Positions 12,199 to 23,660 of a stretch of 64,000 bases of DNA are shown piece by piece; position 1 is the stretch's first letter; each line of letters begins with the position of its first letter. The notes beneath the pieces were generated by a model. It had not been told where the DNA came from and did no database searches. It saw nothing but the letters and a program-made list of their open reading frames with translations. This DNA comes from Podarcis raffonei (Eukaryota; Chordata; Lepidosauria; Squamata; Lacertidae): assembly GCF_027172205.1 (NCBI RefSeq), contig NC_070604.1:60839023-60903022 (forward strand), read 5' to 3'. Position numbers and translations under genes: made by a program.

Positions 12199-12611
12199 CA
12201 GTGGTACCTCAGGTTACATACGCTTCAGATTACATACGCTTCAGGTTACATGCTCTGCTAACCCAGAAATATTACCTCGGGTTAAGAACTTTGCTTCAGG
12301 ATGAGAACAGAAATCGTGCAGCAGAGGCACAGCGGCAGCAGGAGGCCCCATTAGCTAAAGTGGTGCTTCAGGTTAAGATCAGTTTCTGGTTAAGAACAGA
12401 CCTCCAGAACGAATTACCGTATTTTTCGCTCTATAACACGCACCCGACCATAACACGCACATAGTTTTTAGAGGAGGAAAATCCGTAGGCATCCCACCCG
12501 TAGGCATTCCCTCCATAACACGCACAGACATTTCCCCTTACTTTCTAGGAGGAAAAAAGTGAGTGTTATGGTGCAAAAAATATGGTAAGTTCTTAACCCG
12601 AGGTACCACTG
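12199..12611 (+). mobile_element. Tigger-like MITE, copy A, interrupted
   Basis: The ends 'cagtggtacctcaggtta' and 'taacccgaggtaccactg' are inverted repeats flanked by TA, the target used by Tc1/mariner (pogo/Tigger) transposases. Without the 169-bp inner insertion plus its TA duplication it would be about 242 bp, close to copies B (15895-16122) and C (62460-62677). Internal motifs 'gcttcaggttaagaac' and 'attagctaaagtggtgc' are shared by the three copies. There is no transposase. Confidence 0.8.
12417..12585. mobile_element. CCGTATTTTT MITE inserted inside a Tigger-like MITE
   Basis: It starts 'ccgtatttttcgctctataa' and ends 'ttatggtgcaaaaaatatgg', flanked by TA on both sides. The host MITE reads 'gaacgaat' before and 'agttcttaacccg' after it; the uninterrupted copy at 62460-62677 reads 'gaacgaattaagttctt', showing the empty site with a single TA. 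It includes two tandem-like 'taacacgcac' segments and no ORF. Confidence 0.85.
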
Positions 12612-13947
12612 TACTAAGGTGATTTAAATGTTATCATATCTACTGAAACTATGTAGGAAAATCCTATTTTATTACATTTACACAACATCACATTTACTCT
12701 GCTACAAACTACTTCAACAAAGCACAGAACCTGAATACCAATATTCCTTACTACTTGCTTTCTATTTTAGAAATCTAAAAAAAACACCAAAAACTTCTAA
12801 ACTGCCACTTTACTTAACTGCAAAAGAAAGGGAGTGCTGAGAAAGTAAAGGTTGGGTGAGAATTTATTTAATAATGATTTTTTCTTTCAAGCTGCTTCTC
12901 ATACATATCAGGAGGTATACACAAATCTCTTATAGCATTCATTCATTAAATTTATAAAGAAATTATTAAAGCAATTCCAAACAGCTATATACAAAACTGC
13001 TACATATATAATTTTACATGGTATGTGAGTTGCAGGACAATTTTATATATACCCCAATTTCCAGCAAAACCACCTAATGCCTGCACTACTAGGAGGTCTG
13101 ATCCAGCTAAGCAACTTGAAGTCTTAAAGTGAGGACCATTTAGTACAGATTAACTAAAATTGATTGCAATCAGTGGGCATCTACCCCCAAAGTAGATCCT
13201 GAAAAATTGAAATCAGTCTGCTAGTGTGAGGCACTCTAAAAGTATTGACTTTACTAATGCTGCATTAGCCAAAACACAAAGAAATAAGGCTACCCCCGCA
13301 TAAACAGCAAAGTGATTTTAATACTGCTCCCTAAGCATAAAGCTTTCACTAGGAAGATAGCAGCATTGAAGTCTACAAAACATAAACCACTTTAAACATT
13401 ACCTGGAGCACATGAAAACATAAAGGTAAAAAATCACAAGCACAGAAGCCTTTTTCTCTTCCCAAAGCTCATGAGAAATATCCAGAGAGACGATAATAAC
13501 ATCAAGTCATGCAAAAATATGAAGTGGCTTTTATTAAAAGGATTTATTTAAGGGTAAAACAACCTATTGTGACTAAATTTCCACAGTAGCAAAACAGAAA
13601 ACAATGGGTGTGCCACATTTTTTAACTAAAAAAGAAGCATTTTTTTATATTCCATATGCACACTTTGAGACTTCCTAACAAACGTATATAGACTCAGATT
13701 GTATATTCATCTGTCATTTTAACCAATTTAAATCAGTTTTACTATTTTTTTTCTCAAAGCAGCAAAACAGAAAAAATGCCAAAGTATCCCTTCATTCTAC
13801 TCAGTATCTAACGCAAAAGATCTGCAGAGAAAAAATAACTCATTTTTATTAAATAACATATTTTCAACACTGAAACATGAGTTTTTACCAATTAAATAGC
13901 AAAGCGGCATTTTCATTTGAAACAGTAATCCAAATGGTAGAGATTCA
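12612..13947. other. AT-rich non-coding DNA, nothing recognised
   Basis: No exon, RNA gene or clear repeat could be identified; several A-rich tracts occur. Confidence 0.4.
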
Positions 13948-14965
13948 TCGAATCATAGAATTGGAATGAACCCAATGGTTATCTATTCCAACCCCCTGCA
14001 ATGCAAGAATAACAGCTAAACAATCCCCAAGAGATGACCATCCAGCTGTTTAAAAACTTCCTGCTTCCAAGGCAGTCTGTTCCACTGTCAAACAGCTCTT
14101 ACTGTCAGAAGTTTCCTAATGTTTAGTAAGAAACTCCTTTCTTGTAATTTGAATCCATTGGTTTGGGTGCTACCCTCTGGAGCAGCAGAAAACAAGCCTG
14201 CTCCATTTTCCATGTGACATCACTTCAGATATTTGAAGACTGATAACCTAGCAGTTCGAAAGCACGTCAAAGTGCAAGTAGATAAATAGGTACCGCTCCG
14301 GTGGGAAAATAAACGGCGTTTCCGTGTGCTGCTCTGGTTTTGCCAGAAGCAGGTTAGTCATGCTGGCCACATGACCCGGAAAAACTGTCTGCGGACAAAC
14401 GCTGGCTCCCTCGGCCAGTAAAGCGAGATGAGCACCACAACCCCAGAGTCATTCACGACTGGACTTAACTGTCAGGGGTCCTTTATCTTTAACATATCAC
14501 CTCTATCTTCTCTTCCCCAAGCTAAGCCCACCCAGCTCCCTCAACTGTTCCTCATAAAGCTTGGTTTCCAGACCCTTAATCATCTTGGTTGCCCTCTTCT
14601 GCACACATTCTAGCTTGTCGATATCCTTTTTAAGCTGTGGTGCTCAGAGCTTGACACAGTACTCCAGGTGGGGTCCAACCAAGGCAGATTAGTTTGGTAC
14701 TATTACTTTCCTGGATATGGGCACTGCGCTTTTGCTGCTGCATCCTGGAATTGACTTAGCCTCTTTTTTTTTCTTTTTTTTTTCTTGCTGCTGCATAACA
14801 CTGTAGCCTCATGTTAGGCTTATGGTCTACTAAGAGCCTTAGATCCTTTTCACATGTACTGTGTTAAGCCAGGTGTCTCCTATCCTATATTTGTGCATCT
14901 GATTATTCCTGCCTAAGTGCAGAACCTTACGTTTGTCCCAGGAAATATGATTAAATATTCACTTT
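13948..14965 (-). mobile_element. CR1 LINE fragment, interrupted by a SINE
   Basis: The plus strand begins 'gaatcatagaattggaatg' and 'ccaaccccctgcaatgca', the reverse complement of the CR1 3' end, and runs through 'ccagacccttaatcatcttg', 'gtactccaggtggggtc' and 'agtgcagaaccttacgtttg'. All are in the order expected for a CR1 3' UTR and late ORF2 in antisense. A Sauria SINE splits it at 14247-14491. It is 5' truncated and frame-broken, with C/T-rich noise near 14763-14785. Confidence 0.85.
14247..14491 (+). mobile_element. Sauria-type SINE, lacking its tRNA head
   Basis: Motifs 'cctagcagttcgaaagcacg', 'aacggcgtttccgtgtgctg', 'gccacatgacccgga' and the BovB-like tail 'agtcattcacgactggactt' then 'ggggtcctttatcttta' identify the family. 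CR1 sequence resumes directly on the right, so the SINE landed in an older CR1. The tRNA-related head (present at 50376-50735) is absent, as expected after 5' truncation. Confidence 0.85.
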
Positions 14966-15894
14966 AAACAAACTGAAGTACAACAAAGCTACTTAACTGA
15001 AAAAAATGTATTTATTACAATGCAGGCCTCAAGTAGAAAGATATTTCAAGTCTCTTTGTTTTTTAAGGAGTGGGGGAAACTACATCGCACTGCAGTCTAA
15101 ATCATTGCGTTCTGATATTTCTGTGTTCAAATACCATCTGAGCATGTAATGCACAAGAAGTTAATGTTTTAGGCTTCAAAGAAATCACAGCCTAAATTAC
15201 AGCTAGAAATTTAGTGCCTCTGAAACTGAGCCACTAGGTCACATTCAATTGGTCACATTCCAGAAGCACTACACTGCCACGTATGCAGCATGTCTTATGT
15301 TCAATAACTCTTATTGTAAACAGAGTCAGCAGCTGGATAATTTTATAGTAAATTTGATGCTTCATGGCACTTGTTGCCTAGGGAATGTGCTTAAATATAA
15401 AGACTGTAAATAGATTTATTTTATTATGCATGGAAACCACGGGTATGTCAGAATTAGACATACTAATAAATGGCTTTTTAAAAAACAAAACAAAACTCAA
15501 TGACCCATAATCCAATAAACACATTGAAACTGTTTCACTTTTAGTAAATGTAGTGGGGGGTGTTTGAATTTGCAAAAGGGCACAGGAACAACTTCAAAAA
15601 AGAGGGGGGGAAATTGTGCTATGAAAAAAAAAAAGACAAAACTTCCTAGTTTTTCCTGGGATGTGCTGGCTTTAAAATCTGTTTTTGCTCATGGTTTTGC
15701 TAAACAAGAGAACAATCTTAAGAATTCAGTGACTGACACAAAAATTTACAGAAGCTAAATCTCAAAGTATAGTCCAAAGTGAGTGACTCTGGACTCCCCT
15801 CTTCCAGGTTATCCACGTGTGAATGTGCACACTCTCCCTACTTTGAGGCAATGTCTTTTTTGCTAAAAAAAAGTGTTTAGGGTACAGTGGTACC
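14966..15894. other. Non-coding DNA, nothing recognised
   Basis: AT-rich. Small frames only. No exon or repeat that I can name. Confidence 0.4.
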
Positions 15895-16122
15895 TCGGGT
15901 TAAGTAATTAGTTCCGGAGGTGCGTTCTTAACCTGAAACTGTTCTTAACCTGAAGCACCACTTTAGCTAATGGGGCCTCCTGCTGCCGCAGCGCAACTGG
16001 AGCACGATTTCTGTTCTCATCCTGAAGCACAGTTCTTAACCTGAAGCACTATTTCTGGGTTAGCGGAGTCTGTTACCTGAAGAGCATGTAACCTGAAGCA
16101 TATGTAACCCAAGGTACCACTG
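15895..16122 (-). mobile_element. Tigger-like MITE, copy B
   Basis: 228 bp from 'cagtggtacctcgggttaag' to 'gtaacccaaggtaccactg', flanked by TA. It is in the opposite orientation to copies A and C: 'cctgaagcaccactttagct' is the complement of their 'agctaaagtggtgcttcagg'. No ORF. Confidence 0.85.
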
Positions 16123-17029
16123 TACTCTCATTTTCCTACTCATATTGAAATGCTGCCCTTTAACGAGGCCAAACTTAGATTCACAAAATGTTTAGGGGTA
16201 TGCGGACCCCTAGAAAAAAGCAATGCTTTGAGGTATGTGCAAAGCACAGAACTTGGGGAAAGGGGGAGTAGTAACGTTTATGGTGGTTCATTTGTGACCT
16301 AGCAGTCCCATTTGTTTATTTACGTACTTCTTGGTCCACATTTTTACATTAAACATCTTTGAAGATGTTTACCATAGAACTCTAATACCATAGAAGTTAG
16401 TTCAAAGTCACAATCAGAAACTCAATTTCCTTTCTATGATACATATTAACACACAATTTATCATTAGCACATGGGCGCGTGCGCACACACACACACACAT
16501 GTACTACTCTTATGAATGCAGTCAATAACTTTTAAAATAATTAGGGACATAATTGTAAAACTGTCATTCTCTGAACTACACATCCCTTTTTCTGTTCCAC
16601 ATATTCTCTGGTCACACTAGTTTTGCAGGTTTCTACAGTGCTCCAAGATATACCTGAAAAAGGGCAAAACAGCTCCTAGCAATGTGAACAGCAATGCTGC
16701 AATGCATGTGTACATTTTGGTACGACTGTCATGACCATCCACTGAATAATGCCCCTGACAATTAACAACTTTTCCAGACCCACCCAAAGCAATTTTGGAA
16801 ATGTTTATGCTAAGACTTCGACCTTTTTTCCAGTGCATACCAATTCATTCCAGAAGATATTACCTACACTGATCAAACTCAAAAACTGCAAAGTGAAAAC
16901 ACACAGATGAACAAGACCAAGCAAAGGCAAATATAGTTTATTCTGTACTTTTTTAATGTGTGAGCAATAAGAACATGGACACAAAACAACTACTATTACC
17001 CAGAAATGCATGGTGACTAATGATCAATA
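16123..17029. other. Non-coding DNA with a short (CA)n
   Basis: A short 'gcgcacacacacacacaca' tract lies at about 16480-16500. No exon or recognised transposon otherwise. Confidence 0.4.
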
Positions 17030-17140
17030 GATCTAGGCCAGGCCAATGCCTGGATGGATGACCAGATGGGAACAACATGTAAGCTGCCTTGCGTTCCATG
17101 ACAGAAGGGAGGTGGTATACATGTGTAAATGAAATGAAAT
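17030..17140 (+). mobile_element. 5S rRNA-derived SINE remnant with LINE-like tail
   Basis: 'gccaatgcctggatggatga' and 'ccagatgggaacaac' resemble the 3' half of 5S rRNA ('acttggatgggagaccgcct', 'gggaataccgg'). It is followed by 'taagctgccttgcgttccat' and a (GAAAT)n tail typical of L2/CR1-tailed SINEs. A second 5S-like piece is at 63010-63110. Confidence 0.45.
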
Positions 17141-19360
17141 GAAAAAACTAAAATAATATAATATGGCACAGTAACTGAAGTGTGGTATTGCTGACACTAG
17201 GAAGCTAGGGAAACAGGCTATCTCCTATCAAGCCTTATCTATATTGATTTATAAGAGAACTTAATTTTTTCAAGATCAGAAAATGTAGCTTAATTTCTGG
17301 CAGGGAAAGCCAATGTGGTATCTTCAGGTTTGTGCCTTACAACACCCTTCATCCATGAGCATGGGAATGCTGGCTGGGAATGGTGGAAGTTGTAGTACAA
17401 AATTATTTGGAGAGCCTGATTTATGGTATCCATCTTTGAACACATAATGCCTATATACATAATGCCTATATACTAGGCACCCACAACAGAAACTTCAGGC
17501 TCTTATAAGCAAGAGTGACTATTCCACAGAGCATGAACCAGCAGATAAATGTGGGGTAGAAAACTGTGATGGAAAGGGGGTGGGACACTAGTTCTGTCCA
17601 TGGTTCTCACAAGCCCACCTTCTGAAATGAAATACCATTCGCTCCTCCTGGGCAAAAGCCTCACCTCTTAACTGCAGTGCACTTTGCCCACAGAAATTCT
17701 TTAAAATCATCTTTTCTACAGTCCCCTCTCACAGCCCACCCAACTCCTTCCATGGAGTTGACTGGAATAGCAGGCTTCATATGCCTGTCAAATATCTAAA
17801 GCACCAGCACTGTGATGTCTGGCAGTCATCTCTATCCCACTTCTCACCTTCTAGCAGGAAATGAGTGTTAGTCACCTCCAGCATCCTTGTCTAAGTCCCT
17901 CCTTCCTTAGTCTAGCTGTTAATCATTATCAACACAAGCAAACTGCATAAAAAGTGATATTATTCCCACATACATTCTTCTTTGCCTTCCCACCAACTTC
18001 AGAGGTTACCCAGGGCAAAGATGACCATAAGAATAAGTTTTGCTATGTTAGGTTTTCCTAATACAGTATAGGATTAGATACAAAAATATTATTTAGTGTT
18101 TTCCTTTTGATTTCACCTACTTATGGTTCCTCCTCCGGCTTTTAATAAACACACTGCTCAATTTGATTTCTGTACTGCTTCCCAAACACACCCAAAGGCT
18201 GTTAGTTACACACACACACCATTGCTTGAACCACTTGAGCTACACTACTGGGCTAAACTGCGTGAGAAACTAGGAGAGGGATTAAATAGAAATGTCAAGC
18301 AGCAGACTTTAACTAGCAGTTTCCTACTCCAAGTAGACTTCATAAGTCAGTGGGAATCACTCAGTTTCTGATCTAGGTAATAAGCAGGTGATGGCAAGAA
18401 AGAGAACAGTGCAGTCCTTGCCAGTAGGTTACATTCATTTTCCCACCATCCTCTCTAGAAGGTGGCACTAGCCTCTTTAGAACTGCCTCACTTTCGTTGT
18501 CAAGCTCCAAACAAAGCTTCTTACTTACAGATCATACTATTCAGATCACCAGCAAAGCTACAAGTTTAACAAATCCACATGCAACTCTTATCTCAAACTC
18601 TTTATCCAAAACTACCCCTCACATGTTGGAGCATCCTAGCCTCAAAGACCTAACAAAACAAAACATCAAAATCACATCCATATTTTTTAGCTTATCATGA
18701 CCAATATTTTTTTAAGAGAGAATATGGCTATGCTAGGCAGACACTTAAGACAAGTGGAAATGAATTATTTCCATAGTTGCCATATCATATTCTAAAAAGC
18801 ACGTGGGCACTTGAGTTATGGTGTTCAGAAGTTAATAGTATTTTCTAAACAGCCTTTTAGCATTTCCAATTTGTGGGAGATGAAGTGGACTTCTTCCTCA
18901 AATGTACAACAGAGAAGACTTTACCACTCCACCTCTAGAATTAGATGGAAACTTACTATTACTTAATGGAATGGTATTGTTTACATGAATAAGTATTGTC
19001 ACAGCCCTATTGTAAAAGCCCTATTACAGCTTTTGGATTTGTCATAATGGGCCAACACAATATGTGTATGTGTGTTTTGAGGAATACCAAATTTAGCCAT
19101 CCAGCAATCTTAAAACTGAAGGAGGTGTGAAGAGTGTTTCTACCATATAAAGATAATAGTTGAGGGGGGGCATAGACCCCAACTCCACCCTATTTTGCTT
19201 CAGGTGGTCAATGAGCATACTCAGCACACCTTAAAATTAGAGCATGCAGAGTGTATAACATAGGGAGTGCAATGCCTGTCTGCTGTCTTTAGAACAGCTT
19301 TGAGTAACCATGACATTTGTGGTGTTTTCAAAAGGGAATGGGGGTAAACGGGCCTCAATG
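17141..19360. other. Non-coding DNA
   Basis: A faint palindromic hAT-like remnant lies at about 17330-17420 ('ggctgggaatggtggaagtt', 'gtagtacaaaatt'). No exon or RNA gene seen. Confidence 0.4.
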
Positions 19361-19539
19361 CAGGCATGTCTAAAGTCCATTTCGGGGGGTTCGCAGGTCG
19401 GTTTAATCCAGCCCCTGTAGCAGTTTATTTCCTGGGGTAAAAAACTCAACAACTTCAACCCTAAGAAAAGCTCAGCAACTTTGGTTGGCCCTCACTTCAT
19501 TAAATCTGGCCCTCTTTGAAAAAAGTTTGGACACCACTG
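19361..19539. mobile_element. Short hAT-type non-autonomous element
   Basis: 179 bp. The left end 'caggcatgtctaaagtcc' and right end 'aaaagtttggacaccactg' form an imperfect inverted repeat. Flanks CCTCAATG and CTTTAATG match at 6 of 8 positions, consistent with an old 8-bp hAT target duplication. No ORF. Confidence 0.65.
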
Positions 19540-19779
19540 CTTTAATGCAACCCATTTGCAACCTACCACATTCTAATCTAATTAAGTCTGCATAATACCC
19601 TGCGTCCATTTTAAGCTTTTTCATCATGTCCACTTTCCCCACCCGACCTCGCTACTTCGCTTCACATCCAGTTTGCTCTGAATAACATTTCTCAGTATAC
19701 GAAAATCAGTACGCTGCGACTTTTTGGTTGGTGCCGATAAAGCTATCACCCATTGGCAAGAGCTTTATATCTTTCCACT

Positions 19780-21340
19780 AAATGGTCCAGGGCTCCCCGC
19801 CCACCAATCACCGCAAACACGGGAGACGAGGCTACACATAAACGCACGGCGTTACGACGCAGGTCACAACAGTCCCGGCGGCCTGCAGGGGGCTTCCAGG
19901 ACAGCGAATACGTCGGGACGCTCGGCCAGGAATCGGCATCCCAGAGCCTGGCGCTCATTCCCGCCCCCACGCGGATCACATTCCCGCGTCGTGGCGCGCG
20001 CGTGGGAGGGGATGTAAACGAGGGAAATTTGAACAAAAGGTGGGGATTGACGGCTTCCCGGGGGAGGGGTGCAGCTCAGCTGAACCCTCCGCAGGAAGGA
20101 GAAAGCCGCTGCTGGGATTAAAAACCTGCGGAGGGAAAGAGGGCTGCACACCCAAACCCCGCTAGGCAGGATGCCACACGCTGCACACACCCCACGCTTT
20201 GGAGAGGGGCAGGAACACGCGGTGCAGCGCCGTCTCCCTGCTCTGCTTTTGCATCCTCCTCCCTCCTCAGCGCCACAGTCCCTTCCCCTCGCGCTGAGGG
20301 AGGGCAGCGGATTTCCCGAGGAGGAAGGCGGCGGCGGCAGCCCCAGCGGACGTGCATCTTCGCCTCAGAGCTGCTCTTCCCCCCACCCGCGCTGTCGTCG
20401 TCTTCGCCGCCGCCTCTCCTCCCTACCGGGGCTGCAGGCAGAGGAGGCTTGAACCCCCCCCCAAAAAAAATCCCCTCCCACCTACTCAAGCCGCGAGGCG
20501 ACTCCAGCTGGAGCCCCACATCACCAGGGGCTGAGAGGAGGCGGCGGAGCGGGAAGAGCAGGAACCCGCGCCGTCGTCGCCGCCTCCCTGCCGTCCGCCC
20601 CCAGGGGAGCAACTCCGCCGGAACTGAAAGCCAAACGGCGGCCGGGAGAAGGGCGGCTCGGGGGTGGGGGGCAGAGCAAAAGCCAGGCCGAGTGTCTATG
20701 AGGAGAAAACGGGGGAAGGGGGACCCGGCTCCGTCAAGAGAGCGGCTGCTGCGCTTCGCCTACTTCCCCCTCAGGCTCACTCCGCGTCCCTTTCACTCGC
20801 TCGCAGCCGAGGAGAGGAAGGGAAGCGGCGGCGGAGGCTCCCCAGCGCCGCCTCACTCGCTCTCGGTTACGACAGCGAAGCCCGCCAAAAACAACCCAGC
20901 GCTGCTACGTCCCGCACTAACTTTGCCGGCGGCGCCTGTAGGGCTTTCCTACCTCCTCGGCTGGCTTCCTCCTCCTCCTGCCTCTCGCTTCCCCGTCTGG
21001 CCGCTGCGCCACCGCCTCCCTCAGCCTCATTCGAAATTGAAATTCCCTGGCCAAGGCCGTCAGCGCGGCTCCAGCCCCCCTCCCCGCGTCCCGGCCTCCG
21101 CCTGCAGCCCCGCCCCCGGTTTTGACCCTCGGCCAATCGCAGGCTCCAGAACGACGGCCAGCCCCACCTATTCCCTCTTGGGTGTTGTGTTTCCCTCCCC
21201 TCTCGCGCTCTGCCCATCAATCGGCGGCCTCTGTTTCTCTTGCTCAGCCACCCTCCCTTCGTCCCGCTCTTTCTAGCCACGCCCACAATGGTCTTCAGGC
21301 TGCTTGTAGTTCCGAGCTGCCCCGCCTTCGCGCTCCTTCG
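19780..21340 (-). promoter_or_regulatory. EPB41L2: CpG island, probable EPB41L2 promoter/5' exon
   Basis: About 1.5 kb is markedly GC- and CpG-rich against AT-rich flanks, with many CG-containing short repeats, GGCGGC tracts and GC-box-like 'cccgcccc' and 'cgcccccgg' sites. The long overlapping frames here on both strands are what GC-rich, stop-poor DNA gives; none resembles a known protein. In human and chicken EPB41L2 (protein 4.1G) lies next to AKAP7 and is transcribed away from it, so a 5' untranslated first exon read leftwards is my best explanation. I cannot fix the start site or donor. A lone or bidirectional promoter of another transcript is possible. Confidence 0.5.
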
Positions 21341-22543
21341 CTCGCGGTCCCCCTTTTTTTTTGCTGTTGCATAGACGAGGCTGGCCCAGGAAAAGAAATG
21401 AAAAGAAAAGAAAAACAACTGTGCGGAGCTGATATGGGCAGGGATTGGTTTGGTGCATGTGAAATCAGTGCATTTTTAGCGGTGCTAGAAATACGTTTCG
21501 CATTCAAGAAAAGCCTCAGACGGAGATTTGGATGGAAGTAAAAGGCTTCTTGTGTCGTTTATGTGATCCATCATGTTACAGGTTAAGGATTTCTTGCTTG
21601 CCTGGCATTTTGAAGGAGCTGCCTTTTGTTGACCTGCAGTTTTTATTCTTTTATGATCGCTACTCTTCACTTTTTGGTTTTACGATGGTTTGTGTTTTGC
21701 TTTTATTTTGATTATTGTACATCTCTCTGAGGTCTGTTTGCTGGACTTACTTTTATGTAAGCCTGCAATCTTATATACATATTTAAGGCTAATTAAATTT
21801 AGTAGAGCTGCTGAGTGAACAGCAGTGCCTAGGATTTAAGGCTGGAATCCAGTCCTACATGAGGACAAACAATCAAAAGTGCTGTGGTTGAGCAGGGGAT
21901 GTTTAAGATTCTATTTTAATAGAGTGTTGTTTTATATAACATTAGCAGCCCAAACATTCAGTGGTGCCACAGGTTAAAACAACTTCATCATGCAAGTCAT
22001 CACGTATTCACGTCAATCCAAAAGATGGAGGGATAGCTTCATTGGTGACCTCCAGAATCCCAACCAGGAGGTCAGGGAATAATGAAATACAATTTAATAT
22101 TAACTGTTTTTAAGCACTACATTCTATTCAAAGGTGATAATATTTCAGACAGCCCCTGCCTTCCAATTCACAGTCTAAATCAGATGAGTGTTATGGGAAA
22201 GGGAAGGGAGATTAAAAACAGGATGTGATATGCTGAGTCCAAAAGAACAGATATCAGCTAGGAAAAGCTTGAGAAAAGTTCTATCTGGGAAGCAGGAATG
22301 CAACTTTTAACAATTCTTGGTCCTCTGGACTCGCTATCACCAGGTTGCTTTCCCTTCACTTTTGCAGTCACAGAGCATTTTATAGTTGTAGAATTCACAC
22401 TGCAGACAGTGGAAGCTCCAAGAACAGTTTATCCTCTGGCTGATAATCAGGAACAGGTTGTCTTTCCCCATGTTTCTCTGTAGTTTCAAGAACCTTGCTC
22501 GTATTTCGCTTTGTCATTACCTACTCCATGAAATATAACCATA
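21341..22543. other. Non-coding DNA flanking the CpG island
   Basis: The first 200 bp include an A/G-rich stretch ('gaaatgaaaagaaaagaaaa'). The rest is ordinary AT-rich DNA with no exon or repeat I can name. Confidence 0.4.
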
Positions 22544-22553
22544 CCTTACCTTA

Positions 22554-22826
22554 AAGGTAAAGGGACCCCTGACCGTTAAGTCCAGTCGCGGACGAGTCTG
22601 GGGTTACGGCACTCATCTCGCTTTACCGGCCAAGGGAACTGTTTGTCCGCAGACAGTTTACTGGTTTACTGGATGATGTTTGTCCGTAGACAGTTTTTCT
22701 GGGTCATGTGGCCAGCATGACTAAGCCGCTTCTGATGAAACCGGAGCAGCGCACAGAAACGCCGTTTATGTTCCCGCCAGAGCAGTACCTATTTATCTAC
22801 TTGCACTCTGATGTGCTTTCGAACTT
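22554..22826 (-). mobile_element. Sauria-type SINE, 5' truncated
   Basis: It reads 'ggtaaagggacccctgacc' (tail, antisense) through 'cgctttaccggccaaggga', 'ggtcatgtggccagcatgac' and 'gatgtgctttcgaac'. Direct repeats CCTTACCTTA lie at 22544-22553 and 22827-22836, though the left one partly resembles the SINE tail. The tRNA head is missing. The 'tttgtccg-agacagttt' unit occurs twice, about 40 bp apart, an internal duplication absent from the other copies. Confidence 0.85.
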
Positions 22827-23189
22827 CCTTACCTTACTTGTCAGCAAACACCTTTGCTGAACCAAGTTAATGTTTTAGCTGAAACTATAGATTAGGGCAC
22901 ACTGCTTAATGCCAATTTACTTCTCTGAGATTATAACCTCAGCAAAACATGAAAACTTATCTTTTTCACCTGGAGCAAAAGTTTGTTCTGTCATCATTTC
23001 ACTAATGGGCAGGCTAATCCTAGGAAAAAGACGGCTGGGCTAATAGGATGCTCATGCTGTTGGTTCCTGAAGGGGACCATCAGTAGCCTCAAGGAACTGT
23101 TCGGACAGCACTGCCCCTTTTAAGGAAATGCAGAAGATTTAGAAGATAAAGTATTTATTCACGTAGCGCATAGTTTAACTATAAAACCT

Positions 23190-23660
23190 GCTCCCACAGG
23201 AGGCAATGATGGCCACCAACTTGGATGGCTTTAAAAAAGGGGACTGGAAAAATGAATGGAGGATAAGGCTATCAATGGTTGCTAGCCATGATGGATATGC
23301 TATGCCTTCATGATTGGAGGCAGGTACATTCCAAGGAACAGCCCATAGTATTGCCCAATGAGTGCAAGGTCTCCCGTGGGCAAGGAGATCAACAAATGAT
23401 GCCTATAGGTACAAGCTCTGGAGCATCACCCAGATTCTCCAGTCTTCTGGTAGATAAAGCAGCAGAAACCTATAAGCAGCCCCTGTTTGCCAGGGAAATG
23501 TCTGATCCAGAATGGGAAGAAAGGACTGCAGTTCTACTCGCAAGCAGCGCCAAAAGAACATAAGAAGAGCCCTACTGGATCTGACTACAGGTACATGCAT
23601 GAGTGGTGACCAGCCCATGAGAAGCCCGCAAGCAGAGCCTGAGTGCAACAACCTTCCGTT
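23190..23660. mobile_element. L3/CR1-like LINE fragments in two orientations
   Basis: At 23190-23310 'aggcaatgatggccaccaa', 'cttggatggctttaaaa' and 'ggataaggctatcaatgg' match an L3/CR1-like family in sense. At about 23555-23660 'gaacataagaagagccctac' and 'agaagcccgcaagcagagc' match its end in antisense. The stretch between is diverged. Broken in all frames. Confidence 0.55.

Noticed and set aside
20118-21541. Several overlapping open frames of 100-275 codons on both strands
   Set aside because: They lie in a CpG island where stops are rare, overlap in four frames, are compositionally Arg/Pro/Ser-rich and show no protein family features.
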